A stretch of DNA of 52,344 nt from an uncultured Alphaproteobacteria bacterium (lineage in GTDB: Bacteria > Pseudomonadota > Alphaproteobacteria > RF32 > CAG-239): positions 1 to 52,344 of the forward strand of contig CALXUE010000011.1 of assembly GCA_944391615.1 (NCBI GenBank), read 5' to 3'. Positions 42,591 through 51,252 of the stretch are shown here, piece by piece. The notes below the pieces were generated by a model. The model was not told the DNA's origin and made no database searches. It worked only from the letters and a program-made list of their open reading frames with translations. Position numbers and translations under genes: made by a program. How positions within the stretch are numbered: the stretch's first letter is position 1; each line of letters starts with the position of its first letter.

Positions 42591-43367
42591 ATGAAAAAAA
42601 TTTTTGTTTTAGCTTGTGCGGCTTTTTTGTCTTCTTGTGCTATTCATGCCGGAGAACATCGGCTCCTGGAAGAAAGAGACAGCTGGTTTTTTGAACAGGG
42701 AAGTTATGCTATTGAATTTTTCTCTCAAGAGCCAAAACTCTTGAAAACTGAATATATTACTGAAGACAGCCGCAGAAAGGGCTTGGTTACCTCGGCTTAT
42801 GCTGGAAAATCTATGTTGTCTCAAAAAACTTATGCTAAAAAATATACTATTAAAAATGAAGTTGAAGCTGTGATGAAAGGCAGCCTGGGTGGTGAAGGTA
42901 TTGCGGTTGATTTTTACAAAGGTGATAAACTCCCGATTATCGGACAAGTGCAAGTTAATGGAGAAGATTTTGTGTTGATCCCCGCTGATACGGGAAATGA
43001 ATATGTGTTTTTGGTGCGTCGGGATGGCTCGGTTTATAATCGCAGCGGCGTTATTCGGAATAATAGATTGGTATTGCTTCTTGATGATGTTAATCCTAAG
43101 CCTTATGACTTTCGTTTTAGACCGACGGAGACTTCTGCTGTTGAAACTACTAAACCTGTGGCCGGTTTCGATTTGCAGTATGAGGGAATTAAAAATGGGC
43201 AAATGGTTATGACTTATTTTGTTTTTAACCCACAGGATTCTTCGAACGGAACATTCGAAACGCTTGCTTTTCCGGCCAAGGTCGGGGTCTATCGCATTAA
43301 CGATATTAAGCTTAAAGTCGTGAATGTTTCTCCGGCAAAAATTGATTATATCGTTATGGATATTTAG
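42591..43367 (+). CDS. Lipoprotein of unknown function
   Basis: The 258-residue protein has a lipoprotein signal with lipobox L-S-S-C (Cys at residue 16) and a mostly beta mature part with no recognised motif. The ATG 42591 is supported by the signal peptide; the frame upstream to 42390 overlaps prmA and is a shadow. The ribosome site is weak (GAGAG). It is divergent from prmA, with both promoters in the 100-base gap. A hairpin follows. Confidence 0.75.
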   Translation: MKKIFVLACAAFLSSCAIHAGEHRLLEERDSWFFEQGSYAIEFFSQEPKLLKTEYITEDSRRKGLVTSAYAGKSMLSQKTYAKKYTIKNEVEAVMKGSLGGEGIAVDFYKGDKLPIIGQVQVNGEDFVLIPADTGNEYVFLVRRDGSVYNRSGVIRNNRLVLLLDDVNPKPYDFRFRPTETSAVETTKPVAGFDLQYEGIKNGQMVMTYFVFNPQDSSNGTFETLAFPAKVGVYRINDIKLKVVNVSPAKIDYIVMDI

Positions 43368-43395
43368 CTCTTTATCCTGCTTAAATTTGTTCTTT

Positions 43396-43440
43396 CCCCT
43401 GTGTAAATTTAAAAAAAATTTATGCAGGGGCTTGATTTTA
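43396..43440 (+). terminator. Terminator after the 42591 lipoprotein gene
   Basis: A large hairpin (CCCCTG / CAGGGG at 43396-43401 and 43425-43430, with TAAATTT/AAATTTA inside) is followed by a modest T-rich tail. Confidence 0.6.
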
Positions 43441-43499
43441 TCAAAATATTAGAGTAAAAATGCGGTGATTTTATTTGTTTTTTTTCGGAGATTAAGGTT

Positions 43500-44261
43500 A
43501 TGTCTGGACATTCCCAGTTTAAAAATATTATGTACCGTAAAGGTGCTCAAGATGCTAAAAAAGCAAGAGTTTTTGCTAAGCTTGCTCGTGATATTACTAT
43601 TGCCGCTAAGAGCGGTTTGCCTGAACCGGACAAAAACCCCAGATTACGTTTGGCTATTCAAGCTGCACGTGCTGAAAGTATGCCTAAGGACAATATTGAA
43701 CGCGCTATTGCCAAAGCAACGCAAACAGCCGGTGGCGCTGACTATGTTTCCACCCGTTATGAAGGATTTGGCCCTGGAAAAGTGGCTATTATTGTTGAGG
43801 CCATGACTGATAATAAAAATCGTACGGCCGGTAATGTGCGCACGATTTTTGGTAAACGCGGCGGTGTGATGGGCGAGTCAGGCTCGGTTGCTTTTAACTT
43901 TGAAAGAATCGGTTATATTAAGTATCCGGCAAATGTGGCAGAGGCTGATAAAATGTTTGAAACCGCTTTGGAAGCCGGTGCTAATGATGTTTCTTCCGAT
44001 GAAGAGGCTCATGAGATTGAGACCTTGCCGGATGATTTGAATGCCGTGACTGAGGCTTTGGAAAAAGTCTTCGGTACGCCTTCAGCTTCTCGTTTGGATT
44101 GGAAACCGACCGTTAAAACCGAAGTTAATGATTTGGAAACCGCGCAGAAGTTCTTGGAATTTGTGGATGCTTTGGAAGATGATGATGATGTTCAAAAAGT
44201 TTATCATAATGCCGAGTTTTCTGCTGAAGTTCTTAAAGCTTTGGAAAGCAGTGAAGATTAA
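43500..44261 (+). CDS. yebC: YebC/PmpR-family protein
   Basis: The 253-residue protein begins M-S-G-H-S-Q-F-K-N-I-M-Y-R-K-G-A-Q-D-A-K-K-A, the family signature with M-S-G in place of M-A-G. It continues with N-P-R-L-R-L-A-I-Q-A-A-R-A, Y-E-G-F-G-P-G-K-V-A and V-F-G-T-P-S. Length is normal. Members bind DNA or act at the ribosome as TACO1-like factors; the role here is not specified. It precedes ruvC, the usual order in Alphaproteobacteria. Confidence 0.95.
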   Translation: MSGHSQFKNIMYRKGAQDAKKARVFAKLARDITIAAKSGLPEPDKNPRLRLAIQAARAESMPKDNIERAIAKATQTAGGADYVSTRYEGFGPGKVAIIVEAMTDNKNRTAGNVRTIFGKRGGVMGESGSVAFNFERIGYIKYPANVAEADKMFETALEAGANDVSSDEEAHEIETLPDDLNAVTEALEKVFGTPSASRLDWKPTVKTEVNDLETAQKFLEFVDALEDDDDVQKVYHNAEFSAEVLKALESSED

Positions 44262-44276
44262 TTTTTTTCTTTTGTT

Positions 44277-44305
44277 GAGGGTGGCAAAGTCCGCCCTCTT
44301 TTTTT
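44277..44305 (+). terminator. Hairpin between yebC and ruvC
   Basis: Imperfect stem GAGGGTGGC / GCCCTC (44277-44298) followed by seven T. It lies only 14 bases before ruvC, so it may act as an attenuator. Confidence 0.65.
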
Positions 44306-44318
44306 GTGGAGCTTAGTT

Positions 44319-44804
44319 ATGCGGATTTTGGGACTTGATCCGAGTTTGTCTTCTACCGGTTGGGGGGTGATTGAGGTTGAGGGAAACCGTATGTCTTATG
44401 TGGCGGACGGCTTTATTAAAACTGATCCAAAACAGCCTTTGCCGGAACGCTTGGCCGTTATTCTCAATACTTTGCGTCAGGTGGTGGAAACTTATCATCC
44501 GGATGAGGCTTCTATTGAACAAGTGTTTTTGAATGATAATCCGCAATCGACTATCAAACTCGGTATGGCGCGCGGTGTGGTGATTATGGTGCCGGCTCTT
44601 TATGGTATTCCGGTGGCCGAATATGAACCCAATAAAATTAAAAAAGCTGTTGTGGGCGTGGGACATGCGCAAAAGTCTCAGGTGGAAACTATGGTGAAAA
44701 TTTTGCTCCCTAATTGTCAACCTAAAAATGCCGACTCTTCCGATGCGTTGGCGATGGCGATTACGCATAATACTTATCGCAAAGCGCGGGCTTTGGGGTT
44801 TTAA
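44319..44804 (+). CDS. ruvC: Holliday junction resolvase RuvC
   Basis: The 161-residue protein has the RNase H-like core: I-L-G-L-D-P-S-L-S-S-T-G-W-G (first Asp), A-S-I-E-Q-V-F (Glu), and D-S-S-D-A-L-A-M-A (Asp pair). It cuts Holliday junctions processed by RuvAB. The start ATG 44319 follows GGAG by seven bases. The ruvAB pair follows, but only after an unrelated gene at 44917. Confidence 0.95.
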   Translation: MRILGLDPSLSSTGWGVIEVEGNRMSYVADGFIKTDPKQPLPERLAVILNTLRQVVETYHPDEASIEQVFLNDNPQSTIKLGMARGVVIMVPALYGIPVAEYEPNKIKKAVVGVGHAQKSQVETMVKILLPNCQPKNADSSDALAMAITHNTYRKARALGF

Positions 44805-44840
44805 GATTATTTCTTTTTTTATTATATTTAGTGATTAATA

Positions 44841-44868
44841 TTGACAAAAACTTTCTGGATGATATTCT
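44841..44868 (+). promoter_or_regulatory. Promoter of the 44917 gene
   Basis: TTGACA (44841-44846), a 16-base spacer and TATTCT (44863-44868). The leader to ATG 44917 is AT-rich without a Shine-Dalgarno. Confidence 0.55.
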
Positions 44869-44916
44869 GTTTGTCAAGTAAGAATTATTTTGTCAAACTT
44901 TATAATTTATTTTATT

Positions 44917-46059
44917 ATGAATACTTCTAAAAAAAACAAAGCTCAACACAGAAAAGTTGACTTTGGTGATATGAAAGCTGTTGAAAAACTGATTTATGGC
45001 TGGTTCGGACAGCACTTTTTGACTTTGTTTAAGGCGATTGAAGAATATAATCGTGGATTGCCTTTAGATAAAATGAAAACGGCTGAGGAGATTTTGTCTC
45101 CAGAGTTGTTCCGTATGTTGGGTCAGCTTCCTCATGTGCAGCTTGCCATGGAACGAATTGAACGTGTTTGCTTTAGTTTGGAATATGGTTTGTGTGCAAA
45201 TTTGGAAATGGGCAAAATTTATTGTTGTGAAAGTGATACAACAAATGACCAAACAGGTGCTGTTTGCTTGTTTTATTTGCGCGATGACAGAGCTATCGTT
45301 TTTGAATTGCCGGCTTTGGGCATGATGATGCAACAGCGTGGCGGATTTTATAGTTTCTCTAAGATGATTGAAACGGAGTTTTTGGCAAAGGTTTTTCAAA
45401 ACCGCTATTTTGTTATTAAACTCAGCAGTCAGTATACACGCTTTTACCAAGGTAAGGTGTATGCTCTTGATATTGTTCCGCTCACCCATGAATCTTATCG
45501 TGATTTGCAGACGTGTATTTCTAATTGCCGACGCAATGTGATGTTGGTTTTGGAAGCTTTTTATGGTTGTAATTTTCAGGACAATTTGGGCTCTCTAAGT
45601 TTTCAGCAATTGCTGGAAAAGGAAAATAAGCTTTCTCTTGGGCTGTGGCAGGATGTTTTTGAAAAAGCGCGTGTTGAAGACGTTGTTTGCTCAGCTGCCG
45701 GCAAAGAAATATTTCAAAGTTATTTTGAACCTTTTTTGACTGAAATTAGAGACTGCATTTTGTTGAACATTACAAAATTGGAACAAAAAGCTCAAGCTGC
45801 TTCTGATGACGATGAAGATGTTGATATGACAAATAATTTGCCATCTCTTGACTATCCTTACATTGTTACTGAGGATAAACGTTGCAAACGTGTTGCTTTG
45901 ATTTTTTTCTATCGGAATGGGGAACCTTTTGTGGAGTTTATTTATCGCAGTCCGTTGAAGTGTGAATTTCCTTATGTCTATGCTAAAGATAAGGTTATGT
46001 GGATTGAATTTTGCCCGGATGTTGATAAATATCTCAAGCAGAGGTTTAATTTCGGTTAA
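44917..46059 (+). CDS. Unknown protein inserted between ruvC and ruvA
   Basis: The 380-residue protein is soluble, with no signal peptide or TM helix. It has a Lys-rich start (1-20), a mixed alpha/beta body with many Cys and Tyr (E-Y-G-L-C-A-N-L...I-Y-C-C-E, L-Q-T-C-I-S-N-C-R-R), an acidic D-D-D-E-D-V-D linker (about 307-313) and a basic C-terminal part. No family is recognised. The TTG at 44890 could extend it by nine residues, but the ATG is preferred. It has its own promoter and terminator, and it interrupts the usual ruvC-ruvA-ruvB order. Confidence 0.72.
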   Translation: MNTSKKNKAQHRKVDFGDMKAVEKLIYGWFGQHFLTLFKAIEEYNRGLPLDKMKTAEEILSPELFRMLGQLPHVQLAMERIERVCFSLEYGLCANLEMGKIYCCESDTTNDQTGAVCLFYLRDDRAIVFELPALGMMMQQRGGFYSFSKMIETEFLAKVFQNRYFVIKLSSQYTRFYQGKVYALDIVPLTHESYRDLQTCISNCRRNVMLVLEAFYGCNFQDNLGSLSFQQLLEKENKLSLGLWQDVFEKARVEDVVCSAAGKEIFQSYFEPFLTEIRDCILLNITKLEQKAQAASDDDEDVDMTNNLPSLDYPYIVTEDKRCKRVALIFFYRNGEPFVEFIYRSPLKCEFPYVYAKDKVMWIEFCPDVDKYLKQRFNFG

Positions 46060-46070
46060 AGATGGTTATG

Positions 46071-46099
46071 AAAGAGTTAGGTTTTTTGCCTAGCTCTTT
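46071..46099 (+). terminator. Terminator after the 44917 gene
   Basis: An 11-bp stem AAAGAGTTAGG / CCTAGCTCTTT with one G-U pair (46071-46081, 46089-46099), followed by T. Confidence 0.83.
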
Positions 46100-46198
46100 T
46101 TTTTTGTGTTTTGTATGTGTAAAAAAATGCTTGAAGTCAGTGGGGGTTTTGTGTACCCTAGGAGAAGTTTGGGCGAGCTTTTTTATGGTGAATTGATT

Positions 46199-46879
46199 AT
46201 GATTGCTAAATTACGCGGCGTGGTTGATACGATTGGTGAAGATTATTGCATTATTGATGTGAATGGCGTGGGATATTTGGTGTCCGCTTCTTCTAAAACT
46301 TTGGCAAAATTGGTGCGCGGCGGGACGGCTACGCTGCTTATTGAAACCGTGGTTAGAGAAGACAGCATCTCTTTATTTGGTTTTGCCAGCGCATGGGAAA
46401 AAGAATGGTTTACGACGCTGACTAAAGTGCAGGGTGTTGGAGCTAAGGTGTGTTTGGCTATTTTATCCGTACTTTCTCCCAATCAATTGGCGCAGGCTGT
46501 TTCGGCTCAGGATAAGGCCGCGTTTAGCCGTGCGTCAGGTGTTGGCCCTAAGTTAGCTGCACGAATTGTGACTGAACTTAAAGACAAGATTGTAACAATT
46601 CCTTTGGAGGCAACTATGAAATCTGATTTGGGGGCTAGTCTTGAGGGGGATGCCGCTCAAGAAACCGAAAGTTATGAAGATAATTTGGTGGAACTTCAGG
46701 CCGAAGAAAGTGCCGGAGCCAATATGGATGATGCTATTTCGGCTTTGGTTAACCTTGGTTATCAACGGACAGAGGCTTATCGTGCCGTTAATGCCGCTTT
46801 GAAAGATGCACCTGATGCCAATGTGCCGACTTTGATTAAATTGGCGTTAAAAGAATTTGCTCAGAAAGATTTTGAATAA
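46199..46879 (+). CDS. ruvA: Holliday junction branch migration subunit RuvA
   Basis: The 226-residue protein begins M-I-A-K-L-R-G-V-V-D, has two helix-hairpin-helix units (L-T-K-V-Q-G-V-G-A-K, A-S-G-V-G-P-K-L-A-A-R) and the C-terminal RuvB-binding UBA-like domain (A-L-V-N-L-G-Y-Q-R-T-E-A). The acidic linker before it is longer than in E. coli. The frame upstream to 46106 overlaps the terminator and is rejected. It is coupled to ruvB 15 bases on. Confidence 0.95.
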   Translation: MIAKLRGVVDTIGEDYCIIDVNGVGYLVSASSKTLAKLVRGGTATLLIETVVREDSISLFGFASAWEKEWFTTLTKVQGVGAKVCLAILSVLSPNQLAQAVSAQDKAAFSRASGVGPKLAARIVTELKDKIVTIPLEATMKSDLGASLEGDAAQETESYEDNLVELQAEESAGANMDDAISALVNLGYQRTEAYRAVNAALKDAPDANVPTLIKLALKEFAQKDFE

Positions 46880-46894
46880 TAAGGGAGAGTTTGG

Positions 46895-47980
46895 TTGAAT
46901 ATGGTTGGTGAGGATAGAATTGTCAGCCCTCAAAAGCAAGTTGAAGATGATGTGCAGAACAGCGCTAATCCGGTTAGTCTGCGTCCAAATTCGCTCGCAG
47001 AATTTGTTGGGCAAAGGCAGGTTTGCGAAAACCTTAAGGTTTTTATTGAGGCTGCTAAAGCGCGAGGCGAAGCCATGGACCATGTGTTGCTCTTTGGCCC
47101 TCCGGGGTTGGGTAAAACAACTTTAGCTTCGATTATTGCAAAAGAGTTGAATGTTGGGTTTCGGGCAACTTCCGCACCGATGATTTCAAAATCGGGAGAT
47201 TTGGCCGCTATCTTGACTAATCTGGAAAAAAACGATGTGCTGTTTATTGATGAAATTCATCGCTTGAACCCTGCAATTGAAGAGGTTTTGTATTCCGCAA
47301 TGGAAGATTTTCAGCTCGATTTGATTATTGGTGAAGGACCTTCCGCGCGCTCGGTACGTATTGATTTGCAGCCGTTTACTTTGGTTGGGGCGACAACGCG
47401 TTCGGGGTTGCTCTCTAATCCGCTGAGAGAACGTTTTGGTATTCCTCTCAGATTGGATTTTTATTCTCCTGAAGAGCTTAAGCTGATTGTTCTCAGAGGG
47501 GCAAAACTTTTGGGAATGCCGATTTCGGAAAACGGGGCGATGGAAATTGCCAAGCGTTCACGCGGAACGCCGCGTGTGGCCGGTCGTTTGTTGCGCCGTG
47601 TACGTGATTTTGGGGCCGTGGCTCAGGCCAAAGAAGTTGATAACAAAATCGCCGATACGGCTCTTAAACGTTTGGATGTGGATAATTATGGTCTTGATGC
47701 TTTTGATAGACGTTATCTCAACTGTATCTTGAATAATTACGGCGGCGGTCCGGTTGGTGCTGATACTTTGGCGGCGGCTTTGTCTGAAGAAAGGGACACA
47801 ATTGAAGAAGTGATTGAGCCGTTTTTGCTCAAACTTGGTTTTTTGCAACGTACACCCAGAGGTCGTGTGATTTCGGATTTGGGATGTGAATATTTGGGCG
47901 CGCCCAGAATCAAAAAAGGGATGCGGGCTGCACCAGAGCAGTTTGATTTGCTTAAAGTGATTGAAGAAGAAGGAGCTTAA
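46895..47980 (+). CDS. ruvB: Holliday junction branch migration ATPase RuvB
   Basis: The 361-residue AAA+ protein has Walker [10 protein letters not shown], Walker B L-F-I-D-E-I-H-R, sensor 1 G-A-T-T-R-S-G, sensor 2 G-T-P-R-V-A-G-R, and a C-terminal winged helix with Q-R-T-P-R-G-R. It drives branch migration with RuvA. TTG 46895 has the better spacing (seven) from GGGAG; ATG 46901 is 13 bases away but would be the annotator's usual choice. ybgC follows after four bases. Confidence 0.96.
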   Translation: MNMVGEDRIVSPQKQVEDDVQNSANPVSLRPNSLAEFVGQRQVCENLKVFIEAAKARGEAMDHVLLFGPPGLGKTTLASIIAKELNVGFRATSAPMISKSGDLAAILTNLEKNDVLFIDEIHRLNPAIEEVLYSAMEDFQLDLIIGEGPSARSVRIDLQPFTLVGATTRSGLLSNPLRERFGIPLRLDFYSPEELKLIVLRGAKLLGMPISENGAMEIAKRSRGTPRVAGRLLRRVRDFGAVAQAKEVDNKIADTALKRLDVDNYGLDAFDRRYLNCILNNYGGGPVGADTLAAALSEERDTIEEVIEPFLLKLGFLQRTPRGRVISDLGCEYLGAPRIKKGMRAAPEQFDLLKVIEEEGA

Positions 47981-47984
47981 AAAT

Positions 47985-48425
47985 ATGGCTGATATAGTGG
48001 CACCTCATGGTGTCTTTCAAGGAAAAGTTTTTGAATTTCCGGCGCGCGTTTATTATGAAGATACCGATGCCGGCGGTGTGGTTTATTATGCAAATTATAT
48101 GAAATTTGCCGAACGTGCTCGCACCGAGTTTGTACGTGCTTTGGGGGTGAACCAGCAGGCGGATTTGGAAAGTGAAGACAAATCAGCTTTTATGGTGCGT
48201 TCCTTGACCATTGATTACAAAGCACCGGCCGTTCTTGATGACTTGCTTGTTGTTACTTGTGAAATGGTTGAGGCCAAAGGTGCCGGCTGCGTGATGAAAC
48301 AAGAAATTCGTCGTGGTGAGCAGGTGTTGGTCTCTCTTGAAGTAAAACTTGCTCATGTCAGCTTATCTCGCAAGCGTCCGACACGCATCCCTGAAACCTT
48401 ATTGCAAAAAATCGAGGCTTTGTGA
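47985..48425 (+). CDS. ybgC: Tol-Pal-associated acyl-CoA thioesterase YbgC
   Basis: The 146-residue hot-dog thioesterase has the 4HBT signature Y-Y-E-D-T-D-A-G-G-V-V-Y-Y-A-N-Y with catalytic Asp, and F-A-E-R-A-R-T-E. YbgC heads tol-pal clusters in many bacteria and acts on acyl-CoA/ACP linked to phospholipid metabolism. The start ATG 47985 follows AAGGAG; an in-frame TTG (47961) lies within the end of ruvB. Confidence 0.92.
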   Translation: MADIVAPHGVFQGKVFEFPARVYYEDTDAGGVVYYANYMKFAERARTEFVRALGVNQQADLESEDKSAFMVRSLTIDYKAPAVLDDLLVVTCEMVEAKGAGCVMKQEIRRGEQVLVSLEVKLAHVSLSRKRPTRIPETLLQKIEAL

Positions 48426-48502
48426 GAATAGAAAAACTTGCATTTTAGTTTAAGGTGTGTTAAAGCTTTGCTTGCAAACTTTATTATTAACTTTAAACAA
48501 TT

Positions 48503-48922
48503 ATGGTTATGAAAAATATTATTCGTCGGATTGTCCTTTGGGCTGATAAGGGCAAGGTCTTTGTTTTTGTAACTTGCGTGATTGCCTTTTTTATCGGGGT
48601 GATTTCGTGGAATGCTATGTGGGGCTTGTTCGCCTTTATGCTTCAATGTGCTCTTAAAGCTTGGTATGAAGCGTTTATGTGCTTTGAAGATGTTGTAGAT
48701 GATTTTGATAGGAAGATGATATCTGTTTTTTGTTCTCTGTTGCTTTGCCTTTTGGGATATTATTTTCTGATTACCTATTGGGGCGGAACATTTTTGAATG
48801 AAACACCTGAGCTACCCTTGAGAGTTGCTTGTTGCATTTTTGGAATTGCTTTGCTTTTTTATATCATTGTTCGTTTGTGGATATATGCTGTGCAGTGTGC
48901 TAAAGGAGATTCTCGTTCTTAG
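48503..48922 (+). CDS. Small polytopic membrane protein, unknown
   Basis: The 139-residue protein has about four TM helices (about 18-35, 40-57, 73-92 and 105-127) and short polar termini. No family is recognised. It has no Shine-Dalgarno; the leader TTATTATTAACTTTAAACAA before ATG resembles the leaders of the 20497 and 19347 genes. ATG 48509 is an alternative. It sits between ybgC and tolQ, interrupting the usual ybgC-tolQ adjacency. Confidence 0.65.
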   Translation: MVMKNIIRRIVLWADKGKVFVFVTCVIAFFIGVISWNAMWGLFAFMLQCALKAWYEAFMCFEDVVDDFDRKMISVFCSLLLCLLGYYFLITYWGGTFLNETPELPLRVACCIFGIALLFYIIVRLWIYAVQCAKGDSRS

Positions 48923-48935
48923 CTCGTTTTATGAA

Positions 48936-48965
48936 AATATCCTGCTGAATGCGGGATATTTTTTT
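48936..48965 (+). terminator. Terminator upstream of tolQ
   Basis: A 10-bp stem AATATCCTGC / GCGGGATATT (48936-48945, 48951-48960) with one G-U pair, followed by T. Confidence 0.8.
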
Positions 48966-49053
48966 GCTGTTGAAACTGATATATTTAATTGAAAATTTAG
49001 AAATTTGTGATAACTTCCTAAAAAATATTGTTTAATTTGTAAAGGGTTTTGAT

Positions 49054-49803
49054 ATGGATACACAAACTTTGGCTGATGTGACAACGCAAGCCGCCGCTCA
49101 AATGTCTATGTGGGATATGGTGTGGGCTTCCGATATGGTGACGAAAGTCGTGATGATCGGCTTAATTGCTACGTCGGTTTGGTCGTGGGCCATTATTATT
49201 GAAAAAGTTGGTACGCTGCGTCAGGTGAAACGCCTCTCTAAAGCTTTTGAGGAAAAATTTTGGTCCGGCGGGTCGCTTGACAGACTTTATGATGCTATTG
49301 GAAATCGCCCGAGAGACCCTATGTCGGCTATGTTTATTTCTGCCATGAAAGAGTGGAAACGTACAAATATTTTGAAGTCTAAAACAGACCGCGGGTTGAG
49401 AGGGGTGTCTTTACAACAACGTATCGAAAAGGCAATGGAAGTTTCTATGGATAAAGAACTTGAGGCTCTTGATACGCGTATGGGCTTTTTGGCTTCTACA
49501 GGTTCGGTGGCTCCTCTTGTGGGGTTGTTCGGTACCGTGTGGGGTATTATTAACAGTTTTAATGCTATTGCCGCAACACAAACTAACTCTTTGTCTGCTA
49601 TTGCCCCAGGTATTGCCGAGGCTTTGTTTACGACTGCTTTCGGGCTTATTGCTGCTATTCCGGCTGTGGTCGCTTATAATAAAATTTCTTCCGATATTGA
49701 CCGTTATGCCGGGGGGTTGGAGAACTTTATGGCTGAATTTTCCAGCATCCTCTCTCGCGAAATTGATGATACAGCTATTAAAGCCGAAATGGCAGGAGAA
49801 TAA
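49054..49803 (+). CDS. tolQ: Tol-Pal system proton-channel protein TolQ
   Basis: The 249-residue protein has three TM helices (about 28-46, 140-160, 177-197) and the ExbB/TolQ motif region (F-L-A-S-T-G-S-V-A-P-L-V-G-L-F-G-T-V-W-G-I, and A-P-G-I-A-E-A-L-F-T-T-A-F-G). With TolR it converts proton motive force into movement of TolA during outer-membrane constriction. The ATG has a weak AAAGGG site. tolR follows after three bases. Confidence 0.95.
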   Translation: MDTQTLADVTTQAAAQMSMWDMVWASDMVTKVVMIGLIATSVWSWAIIIEKVGTLRQVKRLSKAFEEKFWSGGSLDRLYDAIGNRPRDPMSAMFISAMKEWKRTNILKSKTDRGLRGVSLQQRIEKAMEVSMDKELEALDTRMGFLASTGSVAPLVGLFGTVWGIINSFNAIAATQTNSLSAIAPGIAEALFTTAFGLIAAIPAVVAYNKISSDIDRYAGGLENFMAEFSSILSREIDDTAIKAEMAGE

Positions 49804-49806
49804 TTT

Positions 49807-50256
49807 ATGGCCTTTATTGTGAAAAATGAAAGCCGCCGTCATTATCGCGTCAGTCGTCGTAATGCCGATATTAATATGACCAATTTGATGGATGTGATGA
49901 TGGTGCTCTTGGTGGTGTTTATGGTTGCCGCTCCGTTGATGACTTCCGGCATTGCTGTTAATCTGCCTAAAGTTGGCGGAAAGTCCTTGGAGGGCAAAGA
50001 TACTTCCGTTACTGTTAGTGTGGATAAAGAAGGGTATTATTACATTGGTGAAAGAGAAGTGCCTCAGGATAAAATTGTGGAAAAACTTCAAGCTATTCGC
50101 GGTGAAAATCAGGATTTAACCGTGACTATTTCCGGTGATCAGGCGGCTAACTATGGCCGTGTGATTGCTTTGATGGCTCTGCTTAAAGAGGCAGGATTTG
50201 AAAAAGTAGGCTTGCAAACTCAGAGCAAACCTTTGACTAAAAAATCTAAAAAATAG
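49807..50256 (+). CDS. tolR: Tol-Pal system protein TolR
   Basis: The 149-residue ExbD/TolR-family protein has a basic N-terminus, one TM helix with the conserved Asp (N-L-M-D-V-M-M-V-L-L-V-V-F-M-V), L-P-K in the juxtamembrane segment, and a periplasmic domain with V-T-V-S-V-D and V-T-I-S-G-D. It is the proton-channel partner of TolQ. Spacing to tolQ is three bases; AGGAGAA overlaps the end of tolQ. Confidence 0.95.
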   Translation: MAFIVKNESRRHYRVSRRNADINMTNLMDVMMVLLVVFMVAAPLMTSGIAVNLPKVGGKSLEGKDTSVTVSVDKEGYYYIGEREVPQDKIVEKLQAIRGENQDLTVTISGDQAANYGRVIALMALLKEAGFEKVGLQTQSKPLTKKSKK

Positions 50257-50273
50257 CTTGGGTGTGTTGGCGG

Positions 50274-51230
50274 ATGGCGACTGTGTCTATGAAACAATCT
50301 TTATATAAATCTTTAGCACTCCATTTGGTTGTGTTGATTATTTTTTTGATTGATATGCCTAAGTTTTGGCATAATGATGACCCTATGCGCCAGGTGCCGA
50401 TTATTGTGGATTTGAATAAGGTAAAAATTTCTGAAATGACAAATCTTCCACCAAAGGCTGTGATTGGAAAAGAAGATAAACAAGCCAGTATGACCAAGCG
50501 TAAAATCGAAAAATTTACTACACCAGAGCCGGAAGAAAAAAATCAACCTAAACCCGAAACAAAAAAAACACCGGAAAAGGCTTCTAAACTAACTCCGGTT
50601 GAAGAAAAAGTCGAACAGCCCAAAAGCGATTATTTGGTAACTGAAAAAAAGCAGGAAGTTAAATCTAAACGTAAAGAAAAGGTTGTGCCGGTTCAGCAAC
50701 GCAAACCTAAGCCTAAAAAGGTGCAGAAGAAAAAAGCTCCGGCTCCGAAAACACCGGAACTTGCCAATCCTTTGAAAAGTTTGCTTGCCTCGGTGGATGA
50801 TTTGGAAAAATCTTTGGGGGCTGAAGATGAAACGGCCACCATCAAAGAAGGCACAGATGTGAACAATATGGGTGTAGAAGGTGGTACCGGTGGGTCATAT
50901 TTCAGCGAATTGTCTATTTCTGAATTGGATGCTATTGCCGGTAGGTTGCGCGCTTGTTGGAATCTTGACCCTGGGGCTAAAGGTGCACAGAATATGATTA
51001 TTGAGATAAAAGCAACTTTGAAGCCTAACGGAGAAGTTGAAAATGTTGAGATATTGGATAAATCTCGCTATAATTCTGATGGATTTTACCGATCTGTGGC
51101 AGAAAGTGCTCGACGTGCCGTTTATATTTGCGCGCCTTATAAAATTTTTGCAGAAAAATATTCTGATCACTATGAAATGTGGCAGACGTTGTTGTTGCGT
51201 TTTAATCCGTTAGATGCGACAATTCAATAG
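50274..51230 (+). CDS. tolA: TolA-like energy-transducing protein
   Basis: The 318-residue protein has an N-terminal TM helix (about 10-27, S-L-A-L-H-L-V-V-L-I-I-F-L-I), a long Lys/Pro/Glu-rich periplasmic stalk (about 65-175), and a C-terminal domain of about 95 residues with V-E-N-V-E-I-L and R-A-V-Y-I-C-A-P-Y, as in TolA/TonB C-termini. It links TolQR to the outer membrane. Start choices are ATG 50274, ATG 50289 (M-K-Q-S-L-Y-K) and GTG 50262; none has a strong ribosome site. The stalk is shorter than in enterobacterial TolA, as usual in Alphaproteobacteria. Confidence 0.88.
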   Translation: MATVSMKQSLYKSLALHLVVLIIFLIDMPKFWHNDDPMRQVPIIVDLNKVKISEMTNLPPKAVIGKEDKQASMTKRKIEKFTTPEPEEKNQPKPETKKTPEKASKLTPVEEKVEQPKSDYLVTEKKQEVKSKRKEKVVPVQQRKPKPKKVQKKKAPAPKTPELANPLKSLLASVDDLEKSLGAEDETATIKEGTDVNNMGVEGGTGGSYFSELSISELDAIAGRLRACWNLDPGAKGAQNMIIEIKATLKPNGEVENVEILDKSRYNSDGFYRSVAESARRAVYICAPYKIFAEKYSDHYEMWQTLLLRFNPLDATIQ

Positions 51231-51252
51231 CTTTTTTTCTTGAGGCATATGA

